A stretch of DNA of 64,000 nt from Vesta saturnalis (GCA_036346205.1 JARFJB010000379.1:2597501-2661500), one strand, 5' to 3'. Shown: positions 46,533-61,139, counted from the stretch's first letter. A program made the numbers and translations. Notes: generated by a model not told the origin, from the sequence alone.

Positions 46533-46965
46533 CTGATAAGGCTTTGCAACAAAAAGCTTGGAATAGATTTCGTTCCTCAAACGCTACCTTTGGAGAAAGA
46601 GCAGCTGCATTAACCATAGCCGGTATAATTAAATGCAAAAGAACAATGAGAATGGGAAGCAAATCACGACGTAGGAAGCGTTCTCACAGAAGCAGTGCTT
46701 TTAGCGCGACGTCGTGTTGGTGGTAAACTTCGGTCATCGTTAAAATCTACGGTACAACAAGCTTTAAACGTTTTAAAACATAAAAAAATCTTGACACCCA
46801 AGAGAAGGATATTACCAATACCAAAACGTGGGGGATTCATACCTCTTCTTTGGGCGGTGGTGCAGCTGCAATTGCAAAAGCAGTCACTGACGCAAAAACT
46901 GCGTCAAAAACGACACAATCACGCAATGGAAAAGGCTTATATATAAAACCATATAGCGAGGTTTA
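46533..46965 (+). pseudogene. Polinton PLA2/pX-like gene, 3' part
   Basis: Continues the PLA2 protein after the hAT insertion. There is a helical segment (QKAWNRFRSSNATFGERAAA, about 46549-46608), an Arg/Lys-rich part (KSRRRKRSHR), a second basic stretch, and a proline/glycine segment ending in PIPKRGGFIPLL (about 46818-46853). The last part resembles the adenovirus-pX-like tail common to Polintons, including a C-terminal Gly/Ala-rich stretch visible in the next frame. At least two frame changes are needed, near 46690 and 46850. Confidence 0.62.
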
Positions 46966-47029
46966 GGCCTATATCTACAACCGTATTCAAAAAACTCCCA
47001 CTGACGCTACCACGTCACGCCTTAAGCAA

Positions 47030-47315
47030 CGTTGAGCTATCAAAATTTTGTTGAGAAATTAAAAATTCCCAAGTTTAGAGGGATATACATGCGAGATAAA
47101 TTACCTACACGAATCCATACGAATGAATGTGGTATCGTGAATCTGGATGATCAAAATAATAGGGGAACACACTGGACGGCTTACATCAAGCGTAACGGAC
47201 ATATTACGTATTTTGATAACATAGGACATATTAAACTACAATTAGAATTAATTTACTATTGTCGTACACATTTACATCTACCGATGCAAGCAGTATTTTG
47301 CAAACCAACTTTAAC
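47030..47315 (+). pseudogene. Polinton adenoviral-type cysteine protease, N-terminal remnant
   Basis: The stretch reads LKIPKFRGIYMRDKLPTR, ECGIVNLDDQ, GTHWTAYIKR (catalytic His) and ITYFDNIGH (the Asp/Asn position). This is the N-terminal half of the Polinton maturation protease. The later part with the catalytic Cys is not present; the same open frame runs on into a different protein after about 47315. Inactive by truncation. Confidence 0.7.
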
Positions 47316-47319
47316 CCAC

Positions 47320-47910
47320 CGATTTATCTTGAGAATGCAATTAACTAGTTTTGAATCTTTGAATACTGTACAAAACGTGACTTCCAAGAATAACCAACTT
47401 ATATTTGAAGGAAATAGAACTACAATACCGCCAGGATCATACGAAATTGCGGATGTGAATAAACATATAAATGATACAGTGAAGGGTTCGAATAATTTTT
47501 TTAATTTACGGGCGAACAATAACACTATGAAAGCAACACATGATATTAACTTTAATGTAGAAAATTATATAGGATCTATGCTGGGATTTAACAAAAAAGG
47601 TTACAAAGGTCATTACATACCTCTGAAAATCCTATTAGCATTATTAAGATTAATTCGTTAATTATCGAATACAATATAACAAGTGGAAGTTTTAAAAATG
47701 GGGAGGCGTCACATATTATTCATCAATTTTTCCCAGTGTACCAAGCTGGATACAAAATAATTGAATCCCCTCTACATGTCATCTATTTACATATAAATAC
47801 ATCCACCATTTCAACCATAACACTTAAAACAGTAGACCAAGGCGGAGACCTCGTCAATTTCAACGGTGAAGTCATAACGATAGTATTACATTTGAAGAAA
47901 AGATGGTAAC
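47320..47910 (+). pseudogene. Polinton minor capsid (penton-type) protein remnant
   Basis: From about 47320 the open frame changes character: MQLTSFESLNTVQNVTSK, TTIPPGSYEIADVNKHIND and ENYIGSMLGFNKKGYKGH. After a frame change near 47620 it continues with a strand-rich segment ending HLKKRW at 47910. This order matches the single-jelly-roll minor capsid protein of Polintons. The start is fused to the protease remnant, so the original boundary has been deleted. Confidence 0.65.
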
Positions 47911-47914
47911 GCGG

Positions 47915-48073
47915 TAAAACACATGTACGTGTAACCACAACAAGGTGAACTATAAAAGATCGAAGTGTGGAAATGCGAGAGTCGGTAAGAGGTCAACCCT
48001 CAAAGCATTGAGAGCGCAGAATAGAGAATACTTGCAAAGTCTTGGTTTCATATTAATACAAGGAGTATATTAA
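47915..48073 (+). pseudogene. Small basic Polinton-associated protein, remnant
   Basis: A short Lys/Arg-rich segment leads to RAQNREYLQSLGFILI and a stop at about 48072. A small basic protein with a similar C-terminus commonly precedes the major capsid gene in Polintons. Frame broken near 47945. Function unknown. Confidence 0.4.
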
Positions 48074-48074
48074 A

Positions 48075-48748
48075 CGTAAACGAAAAAGTTGTTGATAATA
48101 CCATAGAAAATTCCGAACTCCACACCCATCAACCATATACTACCAGATTTGGAAACAATGATGAAATCAGAATACCCATCCAGGTATACATGTGCACTTT
48201 ACCATCAGAAAGTTATGTCTACGTAGAGGGAAGATTGCTGAGGGAGGATGGTGCCATCTCTAACACTGCGCGGTTTGATAATAATGGCATTGCATTTTTA
48301 TTCAGCGAAATTAGATACGAAATGAATGGAATAGTGGTAGATTCCGTGACGAACGTTGGATTAACGTCTACAATGAAATGATTGGTATCATTGACACTCA
48401 ACGACCTCGCTCGTCATGAAAACACAGGTTGGTTTCCTACGACAAATAGCATACTAACAAATGCGTTAGTGTATTTCAATATCTGTGTCCCTTTGCGAAT
48501 GCTACTTGGCTTTACGGAAGACCACAATAAAGTGATTTTGAACATCAGGCAAGAATTGGTTTTAATTCGCAGTAACATTGACACCAATGCGGTAATTTCA
48601 ACTGTTGCACATGAAAATTAACATAGATAAAATATATTGAAAAGTTCCGCGCATCATTCCAGCATTAGCGGAGGAATAGGCGTTAACGAAGTACATGGAT
48701 AAAAATGTGAATACTTCAGTAGCATTTAGAAGTTGGGAAACACACATA

Positions 48749-48805
<57 letters not shown>

Positions 48806-49318
48806 ATATATATATATACCAGCAGTTCCACAACAGATAAACATACATGGGCAATCAAAACATCGACTAGTATAGAAACACCTAGACACATTATTATCGG
48901 ATTTCAAACGGGGCGAAAAAATAATGCTTTTCAAGATATGAGCAGATTCGATAAATGTGCACTAAAGAACAATAGGTTATTCCTTAACACGGATCGTTAT
49001 CCGTATGACAATTTAAACGTAAATTACGATAATAATTGCTTTGCTACATTATATCAAATGTTTGCTAAATTCCAAATGTCCTGTTATCAAAGAGATGATC
49101 AACCATTACTCACACCTCATCAATTTACGACAGTCGCACCATTAATAGTGGTAGACTATTCGAATCAAAAAGAGACAGTACACACTAAAGCAGTAGTACT
49201 TCGTGTAGAATTCGAAACAGCAGTCAACATTCCCGCGAATACGACAGCATACTGTGTTATACTCCACGATCGCTTAGTTACGTATAACGCGTTAACCAAA
49301 GCATTAAGACAACTGTAA
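48075..49318 (+). pseudogene. Polinton major capsid protein (double jelly roll), remnant
   Basis: Visible blocks are PSESYVYVEGRLLREDGA and IAFLFSEIRYEMNGI (48200-48335), a segment around 48400-48620 with shifts, VAFRSWETH (about 48718-48744), then a (TA)n tract that stays open as Tyr-Ile repeats. A long clean C-terminal part follows: KHTWAIKTSTSIETPRHIII, YPYDNLNVNYDNNCFATLYQ and TTAYCVILHDRLVTYN, stopping at 49318. This C-terminal half is unmistakable for the Polinton double-jelly-roll major capsid protein. Frameshifts lie near 48380, 48390-48480 and 48620-48690, so the gene is broken; no restored version is given. Confidence 0.8.
48752..48818. repeat. (TA)n tract inside the capsid gene
   Basis: TA dinucleotides with two ATA/TAATA interruptions lie between capsid codons. 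The plus-strand frame passes through without a stop. Confidence 0.95.
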
Positions 49319-49322
49319 TACG

Positions 49323-49700
49323 ATGCCCGTCATAGTCGACGTACAAGGCTTTAAACTTTCAAAAATTTTTAACGGAACACAAGTAGCCCACTAAGTTAAA
49401 TCACCGTATCCATGGCATACGTTAGATGCGGAGAGTCGCCGTCAAGCTACTTGGTTAATTGATAATCAACACTGTATAAAATGGGAAGAGGGCATACACC
49501 AGAACACCGATTTCGCAGAATTCTCAGTCGCTTGATTCAACCTACAGATACTGTCTACGTCAAGGTAGATAAAGCGGATTACATCAGAAAATTTGTTACA
49601 CAACCGTTATAGAACTCTTCCAGCTTTGCAACCAGTTTGTTATTATCATTGTAAATGTCACTGCGCTCTGTCTAATGTATACCATCTGTACGATACTTAT
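49323..49700 (+). pseudogene. Polinton downstream ORF, copy A (broken)
   Basis: The same gene as 53583-53970 but with several one- to four-base losses relative to copy B. Examples are CCCACTAAGTTAAATC against CCCACTACAAGTCTAAATC, and GAGGGCAT against GAGGGGCAT. The frame is lost within about 25 codons of the start ATG. Confidence 0.7.
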
Positions 49701-49789
49701 GTAATGCATTAAAGCTTGAACACTTTTTTAAATAAAAATTGTAAATATATATTTTGTTTATTTATTTTATATATCACACAATATGAGTA

Positions 49790-49831
<42 letters not shown>

Positions 49832-49974
49832 CTCGATAATGAATTATGGCATAATAATAGTACGTATTCCACTAAAAGTTACTATATTAAGTAGCCGACC
49901 TGGAATGGTGTATCGATATTATTCATTATGGAGATAATATATACACAACTAAAACTAACAAGCATCAGTACCCA

Positions 49975-52100
49975 AACTATTAGCTACTAACTGGATTATA
50001 CAAATTCATTTGCCTAGCAACCTCTAGTAGACCACTCAAAGGATCGATGTTCTCCAATTCCGAATTCGCCAATGCCCCCACGCCAATGTTGTACACGTGT
50101 CACGCAATCGATACCGTTTGTGATCCTGGGATCGAAAGGCGATTTCGTTTAACCGCAAAATTTTCGGGAGAAAAGCTCGTCTTATATATGAAAATAATCG
50201 GGTCATTCAGTTCACTCAGATTGCGAGGCAACCGCTTGATGGATTTTTGATATGAAGTAATTTAGGAAATAATTGAGCCAGAATTCTAATAAATGTAAAA
50301 TTAAATATATACGATTGAAAATGCTTAAGCTGTATTATCGATATTTTATAGAAGCTTTGGAATTTTTTTACGTTATCATATATTTATGTCTATTAATCTC
50401 TATCTTCCCAATTACAGATTTGATAAACTAATTTTTAGAAATAAAAATTTCCTATTAAACTGATAGTTGTCAAAATAATTCCATTCTATGAAAAGAGTAA
50501 TACCATTGAATAACTACTGCGGTATTAGTTATTCAGTGGTAATACCTATCTATTTTATTTCTAAGTAGATACAACTTTCTTCACTCTCCGTCTTTTCCCA
50601 CATTCACTTCTGAATTTCTGAATGGAAATTCTACAGTAAATCGCGAGAGACTTCGTCAAAAGCTGGAAGACTATGAGGTTAGTCTTTCATCACCGTCTGG
50701 AAATAGAAGTTTTATTAGAGGCTGTTCGCACTGAACTCTGTTAATGCCCGTGAATTATAAAAACCCTCAAGGAGAAACTCTCTACGCTTTATAGGACTTT
50801 GTTAGTTATTACGGTCAAGTTATAAAACTGATCATTAAGATTTCTTACAACGCAATAATTAAATTGAAGGTATCCAATTATATTTTTAAGTTATTAATTA
50901 GTGAAAGCACAAACTGTGGGACCTCATTAAGGGGTTTTCCAACCATCTGTGTGGACGTACAGCCTCGTTATACACAGGTTCTTCATTGATTTTAGTTGAA
51001 CGCTATAAAATGTAAATCCACGAACTACAGGTCAAAAGTTACGCATATATAAGCAAACGAACAAAACCTTTATTTAATTAATTAAAAATTTTAATTTATA
51101 AAACGACGAAACTTTTTAATTACTAAGCATGTAACAAAATTTAGAAAACGAACAATACTTGCGTTCAAATAAATGCCTGATTTTTCACTGTATTCTTCGA
51201 AACACTCTTTTCAATATTGTTATCAATGGTTTCTCACGAAATTTTACGAAATCGTTTCATTTTTACGACAAACTTTACTTAAATTTTTTAACGTGGCTGG
51301 CAGTGTTTGACAAATGCTTCTTATTCATGACAAGAATAGCTCTGTTACTATGGTAATCCTAACGGAGTTGCATTGCTGTATAGGAATTATACATAAGGGA
51401 AATATTCTTTGTAACATCTATATTTGTTATCAAATAGGGATAGAACTTTGACAAAGACTTGTATTGTTAAGTTATAGCTTACAAGTCACACGAGCTGAAT
51501 AATCTTCACGATAGACGTTATGAGAAAAATTTTGGAAAGAACCAATGCCACATGGTTGAAAGAAGTAAAATCAGAATTTAGCAATAATTTTATATGGTGG
51601 TTTCAATGTGAAGAAACTAAATATAATAATTTTATGTCATTCGTAGTATTTTTGACTCGTTAATACTATAAGTTTTGTTTTTCTAAAAGATTTCGTCTAA
51701 TATTTAAGCTATTTTGAGGCATCTGATTTCCGGAACTTTAAATACTAGTGTAGTTAATAGCCTCGATTCACTTGGTATACTTCGAATATATATACTCGCG
51801 TTTCCAATATTCCAAAAATGAAACCTACAAATACAAACAGATATATTATCTAACTAAATGAGGGAGGTGACTCACTCAGTGTTTTGTTGCCAAAGCTTCG
51901 GTCGTCATATAGTCGATGACATGGGAATAAACGTATATTTAATATACACAATTTTTACAGCGCCACTTTTCTGTCGGCGGATTAACCTCTGAATCAACAA
52001 TATGCTAAATATAATTCATAAAACCTACATTAAACGGCCGACTATGTATTACTTATGGTACTTCTGATGCTTACGAACTGTTTTAACCCAAACTTTACTT
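49975..52100. other. Non-coding part of duplicated block, copy A
   Basis: No gene supported. 50120-50260 resembles parts of the hAT-type element at 45105-46532. 50330-50400 carries the dispersed repeat also seen at 3655 and 40470. The same DNA recurs in copy B at about 54240-56380. Confidence 0.5.
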
Positions 52101-52329
52101 ACTCTACAGGGTGTCCGCGGGGAACTAGATTAATTCGTATACATATTCTTTGAACAATTTTGAGCAAAAATGATTATGTGAAATTTTTCCCAATTCCTAA
52201 CACCTAAGGAGATATGGCCGCTTGAAGAAAAATGCAAAAGTAAATAAAAAGAGTACTCTTAACAGCTGCTTAAGCTTTAAAATTATCATAAAGAAAACTT
52301 TTAGTGACAATTTTCATTAACAAATTAAC

Positions 52330-53500
<1,171 letters not shown>

Positions 53501-53582
53501 TATTGAGCATACTGTGTTATACTCCACGATCGCTTAGTTACGTATAACGCGTTAACCAAAGCATTAAGACAACTGTAATACG

Positions 53583-53970
53583 ATGCCCGTCATAGTCGAC
53601 GTACAAGGCTTTAAACTTTCAAAAATTTTTAACGGAACACAAGTAGCCCACTACAAGTCTAAATCACCGTATCCATGGCATACGTTAGATGCGGAGAGTC
53701 GCCGTCAAGCTACTTGGTTAATTGATAATCAACACTGTATAAAATGGGAAGAGGGGCATACACCAGAACACCGATTTCGCAGAATTCTCAGTCGCTTGAT
53801 TCAACCTACAGATACTGTCTACGTCAAAGGTAGAGAGAAGCGGATTACATCAGAAAATTTGTTACACAACCCGTTATAGAACTCTTCCAGCTTTGCAACC
53901 AGTTTGTTATTATCATTGTAAATCATTATGTCACTGCGCTCTGTCTAATGTATACCATCTGTACGATACT
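53583..53970 (+). CDS. Polinton-associated small protein, copy B (more complete)
   Basis: The first 98 codons are open: MPVIVDVQGFKLSKIFNG, HTLDAESRRQATWLIDNQH, IKWEEGHTPEHRFRRIL and DTVYVKGREKR. This is a common arthropod Polinton-associated protein encoded just downstream of the capsid gene; its function is unknown to me. A stop at 53879 precedes a C-terminal Cys/His region, CYYHCKSLCHCALSNVY, readable in another frame to about 53960. The natural protein was therefore longer and this copy carries at least one shift. Poly(A)-like AATAAA lies near 54003. Confidence 0.6.
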
Positions 53971-54063
53971 TATGTAATGCATTAAAGCTTGAACACTTTT
54001 TTTAAATAAAAATTGTAAATATATATTTTGTTTATTTATTTTATATATCACACAATATGAGTA

Positions 54064-54105
<42 letters not shown>

Positions 54106-56603
54106 CCTCGATAATGAATTATGGCATAATAATAGTACGTATTCCACTAAAAAGTTACTATATTAAGTAGCCGACCTGGAATGGTGTATCGATATTATTC
54201 ATTATGGAGATAATATATACACAACTAAAACTAACAAGAATCAGTACCCAAACTATTAGCTACTAACTGGATTATACAAATTCATTTGCCTAGCAACCTC
54301 TAGTAGACCACTCAAAGGATCGATGTTCTCCAATTCCGAATTCGCCAATGCCCCCACGCCAATGTTGTACACGTGTCACGCAATCGATACCGTTTGTGAT
54401 CCTGGGATCGAAAGGCGATTTCGTTTAACCGCAAAATTTTGCGGGAGAAAAGCTCGTCTTATATATGAAAATAATCGGGTCATTCAGTTCACTCAGATTG
54501 CGAGGCAACCGCTTGATGGATTTTTTGATATGAAGTAATTTAGGAAATAATTGAGCCAGAATTCTAATAAATGTAAAAATTAAATATATACGATTGAAAA
54601 TGCTTAAGCTGTATTATCGATATTTTTATAGAAGCTTTGGAATTTTTTTTTACGTTATCATATATTTATGTCTATTAATCTCTATCTTCCCAATTACAGA
54701 TTTGATAAACTAATTTTTTAGGAAATAAAAATTTCCTATTAAACTGATAGTTGTCAAAATAATTCCATTCTATGAAAAGAGTAATACCATTGAATAACTA
54801 CTGCGGTATTAGTTATTCAGTGGTAATACCTATCTATTTTATTTCTAAGTACATACAACTTTCTTCACTCTCCGTCTTTTCCCACATTCACTTCTGAATT
54901 TCTGAAAGGAAATTCTACAGTAAATCGCGAGAGACTTCGTCAAAAGCTGTAACATTATGACGTTAGTGTTTCATCACCGTCTGGAAATATGTTTTATTAG
55001 AGGCTGTTCGCGCTGAACTCTGTTAATGCCCTTGAATTATAAAAACCCTCAAGGAGAAACTCTCTACGCTTTATAGGACTTTGTTAGTTATTACGGTCAA
55101 GTTATAAAACTGATCATTAAGATTTCTTACAACGCAATAATTAAATTGAAAGTATCAAATTATATTTTTAAGTTATTAATTGGTGAAAGCACAAACTGTG
55201 GGACCTCATTAAGACGTTTTCCAACCATCTGTGAGGACGTACAGCCTCGTTATACACAGGTTCTTCATTGATTTTAGTTGAACGCTATAAAATGTAAATC
55301 CACGAACTACAGGTCAAAAGTTACGCATATATAAGCAAACGAACAAAACCTTTATTTAATTAATTAAAAATTTTAATTTATAAAACGACGAAACTTTTTA
55401 ATTACTAAGCATGTAACAAAATTTAGAAAACGAACAATACTTGCGTTCAAATAAATGCCTGATTTTTCACTGTATTCTTCGAAACACTCTTTTCAATATT
55501 GTTATCAATGGTTTCTCACGAAATTTTACGAAATCGTTTCATTTTTACAACAAACTTTACTTAAATTTTTTAACGTGGCTGTCAGTGTTTGACAAATGCT
55601 TCTTATTCATGACAAGAATAGCTTGTTACTATGGTAATCCTAACGGAGTTGCATTGCTGTATAGGAATTATACATAAGGGAAATATTCTTTGTAACATCT
55701 ATATTTGTTATCAAATGGGGATAGAACTTTGACAAAGACTTGTATTGTTAAGTTATAGCTTACAAGTCACACGAGCTGAATAATCTTCACGATAGACGTT
55801 ATGAGAAAAATTTTGGAAAGAACCAATGCCACATGGTTGAAAGAAGTAAAATCAGAATTTAGCAATAATTTTATATGGTGGTTTCAATGTGAAGAAACTA
55901 AATATCATAATTTTATGTCATTCGTAGTATTTTTGACTCGTTAATACTATAAGTTTTGTTTTTCTAAAAGATTTCGTCTAATATTTAAGCTATTTTGAGG
56001 CATCTGATTTCCGGAACTTTAAAAACTAGTGTAGTTAATAGCCTTGATTCACTTGGTATACTTCGATTATATATACTCGCGTTTCCAATATTCCAAAAAT
56101 GAAACCTACAAATACAAACAGATATATTATCTAACTAAATGAGGGAGGTGACTCACTCAGTGTTTTGTTGCCAAAGCTTCGGTCGTCATATAGTCGATGA
56201 CATGAGAATAAACGTATATTTAATATACACAATTTTTACAGCGCCACTTTTCTGTCGGCGGGTTATTTCTGAATCAACAATATGCTAAATATAATTCATA
56301 AAACCTACATTAAACGGCCGACTATGTATTACTTATGGTACTTCTGATGCTTACGAACTGTTTTAACCCAAAATTTACTTACTCTACAGGGTGTCCGCGG
56401 GGAACTAGAGGAATTCGTATACGTATTCTTTGAACAATTTTGAGCAAAAATGTGCAATTTTTCCCAATTCCTAACACCTAAGGAGATATGGCCGCTTGAA
56501 GAAAAATGCAAAAGTAAGTAAAAAGAATACTCTTAACAGCTGCTTAAGCCTTAAAATTATCATAAAGAAAACTTTTAGTAACAATTTTCATTAACAAATT
56601 AAC

Positions 56604-57782
<1,179 letters not shown>

Positions 57783-59069
57783 AGATGGTTAGAATTAGGC
57801 ATAATAATAGGGGATAGAGTTTATTGAGCTTGCATCTTTATAGTAGGAAAGTTAAATAAAATTGAGGAAGTATACAGTTCGTTTTGAAAGAAAAAATAGT
57901 ATACGAGTGTAACAATATGGTTTGATGTAACAAAACAGGCTTTGTGGGGTATGCACAAGGTTGTTATATTTATAAAAGCAATGAAGCTATACCAGTAGCA
58001 TGTGAGAAAGGTCAACACGATTCATATTAGTGTGTACGATTAGTTTCGTGTAACATATTTAAGTAATTTCACATTATAATCAATGAATTTAAGAATTTTA
58101 AACACATAACATTTATTGATCACATGAAGTATGATAATTATAATATGTAGAACATGTATAGTATTAGGTACAATGCATAAACTCTATGAGCTATAAAAAA
58201 GGGTTATGGTAGGAACACAGTATATTAATATTTCACAAAGTGTTTAAAACATGCATAAGAAGTGGTAGTGACTTAGAAACATAAGTAAGAACATGAACAA
58301 CATTTGTAGTGTGATATTTAATATATAATTGCAAATTTTATACAAAAATGGTTAAACAATATGAAAATGTAAAATGACAAAATTAAGAACTATGGAGTAC
58401 AAATAGACAGTATTTGTGTTAGAGACAGATATAAGAACACATTTTATGAACATTTCAAGTGTTATAGACGTTGAATAGGCAAATTAAAAGTAAATTTATA
58501 TTAAGTTAGGTTAAGTACTGTATTTAAGAATTTTACAAAATTATAGTTTTTATAGGCCAAGATAAGTTTAGAATAAATTATAAAAACAGATAATAGTAGG
58601 TTTCCGTCATTTCCACAAGGAAATTAACAATAAATATGTAATCCAAATATAAAATTACAAAAGTTGGGTTAACTACCTAAAATATAGATATGAAAGTGGA
58701 AATTTTGTTAAAACTAACTAAAATGGGTTGAAATAAATGTATTCTGATACAGTTTTTTATGTGGAATTTGAATATGTAATTAGTTTAGTTGTAAAATGTT
58801 AAATTTTTTAGATATTAGTAAATTTAGATTTTAAGTTATCAAAATGCAAATCGTCGAAGCGAAGTAGGGCTTGTGAGGTGTCTTTTTATGCGGAAAGTCG
58901 CCCTAATTCTAAATTTGTATGTAAAAAGCAAAACCGATTTGATTTAAAAAAGATATATCATAATTTATGTTTTAGTTAATTTAACAATTTTGTTTAGACC
59001 AATCAGATGCTAGAATCTTTTGTGTGTAATGTAGGAAAAAAATTGAAAATTTGGTATCTAGGAGAAAAG

Positions 59070-59203
59070 TATAAAAGGAATTGCTCCTGATTTCTCACTC
59101 TCTAACCTCTAACGCGCTAACTCTTGTGCTCTTGTGCTAAATCTTGCTTTTGAAAATTTTTGTGACTAACAAGTCATAGTGTTAGTGTTGTTTGTGTTAA
59201 CAT
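59070..59203 (+). promoter_or_regulatory. TATA/Inr promoter and non-coding first exon
   Basis: TATAAAAGG at 59070-59078, a TCACTC initiator-like word with A at 59097 (27 bases from the first T), then a short leader ending ...GTTAACAT with donor GTAAGT at 59204-59209. A second possible donor GTGAGT follows CACAT near 59798. The downstream exon is not recognised. Confidence 0.45.
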
Positions 59204-59309
59204 GTAAGTTACAATTTTCGTTAACATTATCGGATTTGAAACGCGATCAACGTAGAGTGGAGATATCAGAAACAATTGTATTAACCTAAGGTTACCGATT
59301 ATATTTGTC

Positions 59310-60235
59310 GATAAAATCGTAATTGTTTCGTTTTCAAAATCGTGTGTAAACATCGGGTGATGTGCATTTTTTTATGTCAATATAATCCTTCAGTTATTTT
59401 GGATTCGATGTTTATTTTGTTGAAAGTGATTAAGATTATAAAATAAATTTTACTTCATAACGGCATCTAAAATAAAAGTGCAAGTAAATATAAACATCTA
59501 TATAAAATTAAAATACTAAGATAAATCCGAAAAATTATTAAATATTTAAAACAACATTTAAATACACAAATAAAATAAAGTGCTTGTCTGAAAGTATATG
59601 AGCATTTTAAGTACATCGTATTTACCACAAGGAAGAGTATTCAGCAGTTATTGAATTTGGATGAAATTATGGAATATTAAGCAGCACACTTGAAACAGCA
59701 AGGCAGTATCATCGATTTATGGAAAGAAGTCTACGTCCAATGTTTTAATATGGAACAACCTAACGTGACCATTATTTGGAATTTGCAACAACACATGTGA
59801 GTTAAATTTCTTTATCGTAACGCTATTGCATTGATTATTTCTTTTGATGTCCTGTATTTATTGTTTTTTTTGATAATGTATAAATGTTTGTGCAACTACA
59901 TGTATCAATACCTGAAAAGTAAATCGAATCGGTACTCACTAATTTTAGATCCTTTGGTGAAATTTTTGACAGGCTGCATTTAATTCAGTTAGTAAGGACG
60001 CAACGCATGCGTAATTTGTGCAAATTTCAACAAAGTCTGTTTCACATTGAAACTACTAATTACAAAATACAATTTAATTATTTATATGAATATTCCCAGG
60101 TGTAAAATAAAATTTCTGTTGATTTAACGAAAAATATTTTGATAAGATTTACATTTTTTTTTAATTTAAAAGGATTAAAGTTTATTTATTTTATTTTGCC
60201 AACAATAGATTTAATAGCAATTGAACCCTATCCCC
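59310..60235 (+). repeat. Left arm of a large inverted repeat
   Basis: Matches 63085-64000 in inverted orientation. Examples: GACGCAACGCATGCGTA (about 59998) against TACGCATGCGTTGCGTC (about 63273); CGGCATCTAAAATAAAAGTG (about 59461) against an inverted copy near 63850. Diverged but continuous. Confidence 0.8.
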
Positions 60236-60372
60236 AAAGAGATACTGAGTTAGTACGGAGCATTTTTAAGTAAATTACAAATTATATTAAAACCTGATCC
60301 CCACTTAGTTAAATCAATTTAATTATTCATTCCCACGTATGAACCATCACAATATATATATATATATATATA

Positions 60373-60700
60373 AATGTTCTAATACTTCGCACACCATAGC
60401 TGAAAAAGCTTGTCCTGTTGTGTTGACAAACACTTTGTAACACTAAGACGTTCGTACACCTGATCTGTCACATATCTAATTATTATCGAGCACTGATCTG
60501 CTACAAACATAACTTGCATCATATCAATTTGAATTGAATTTTTAATCCTGTATTTGTCACGAATGTCATGTTTAGCTGGTTCCGCATTTCCAGAGAAGTA
60601 CAGTAAATTATTTTATTATCTTGCTTCAAATTTCGGTGTCAGCGACACATTTTTCTACCTCTTAATCTTTCCAAGAACGATAAATATGGGATGTATAACC
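60373..60700 (-). pseudogene. hAT transposase fragment, N-terminal side
   Basis: On the minus strand a frame-broken reading contains FVADQCSIIIRYVTDQVYER-like sequence followed by a TTGQAFSAMVCEVLEHL-like end that abuts (TA)n at 60351-60372. It corresponds to the region just before the piece at 57730-57207 in the same kind of hAT transposase. The intervening 57780-60352 unit therefore probably interrupted one hAT gene within a TA tract. Confidence 0.5.
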
Positions 60701-61139
60701 ACTGTATATTGTAAACTTAAAATATTACCTAAGTGGTTGCTCGACAAAAATAGTAATTAAAACTGTGCTTTCGGTTTTAACAACTCTAAAAATTTATGCA
60801 TTACTAGACTAGGTATATGTATAGAAAATTTATCCCGTTTATTGTCTGTTTTTGAAATAAAATAACAAGTTGTTAATTTTCCTTGTATGCATTCTTAAAA
60901 ATTCTCTTTTTTAGGTTTTTTTCTCTAAAAACTAAATAGTATACCTGATCTTAATGATTATTAACTAAATACATTTAAGTAAAGATTTATTGTATCAATC
61001 ACAATAAGGTTTATACTTACTAAGAATTGCTTTTATTATCTTATACATTAAGATAAAAAGTGGACCTAAGTTAGCAATTTTAGATTATCTTTAATATTCA
61101 ATCGACATTTGTAGTAAAATTTATATTTTCTTCCGATAT

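Larger units (their letters stand above)
57780..60352 (+). mobile_element. Unclassified 2.57-kb TA-flanked unit with its own promoter
   Basis: Left edge (TA)n then TTGAGATGGTTAGAATTAGG. Right edge, read inverted, (TA)n then TTGTGATGGTTCATACGTGG. This suggests short terminal inverted repeats and a TA target. Inner words GGGGATAGAGTT (about 57809) and CCCTATCCCC (about 60226) are also inverted. It contains a TATA promoter and a splice-donor-bearing first exon (59070-59209) but no long open frame. A second, inverted copy of its right half occupies about 63085-64000. No transposon family recognised. Confidence 0.5.

Noticed and set aside
47951..47958. TATAAAAG as a promoter of the capsid gene
   Set aside because: The word falls inside a recognisable coding remnant (small basic protein), so it is more likely just codons.
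42000..49700. Protein-primed DNA polymerase B of the Polinton
   Set aside because: I looked for its motifs in the open frames of this region and saw none; it appears deleted or outside the window.
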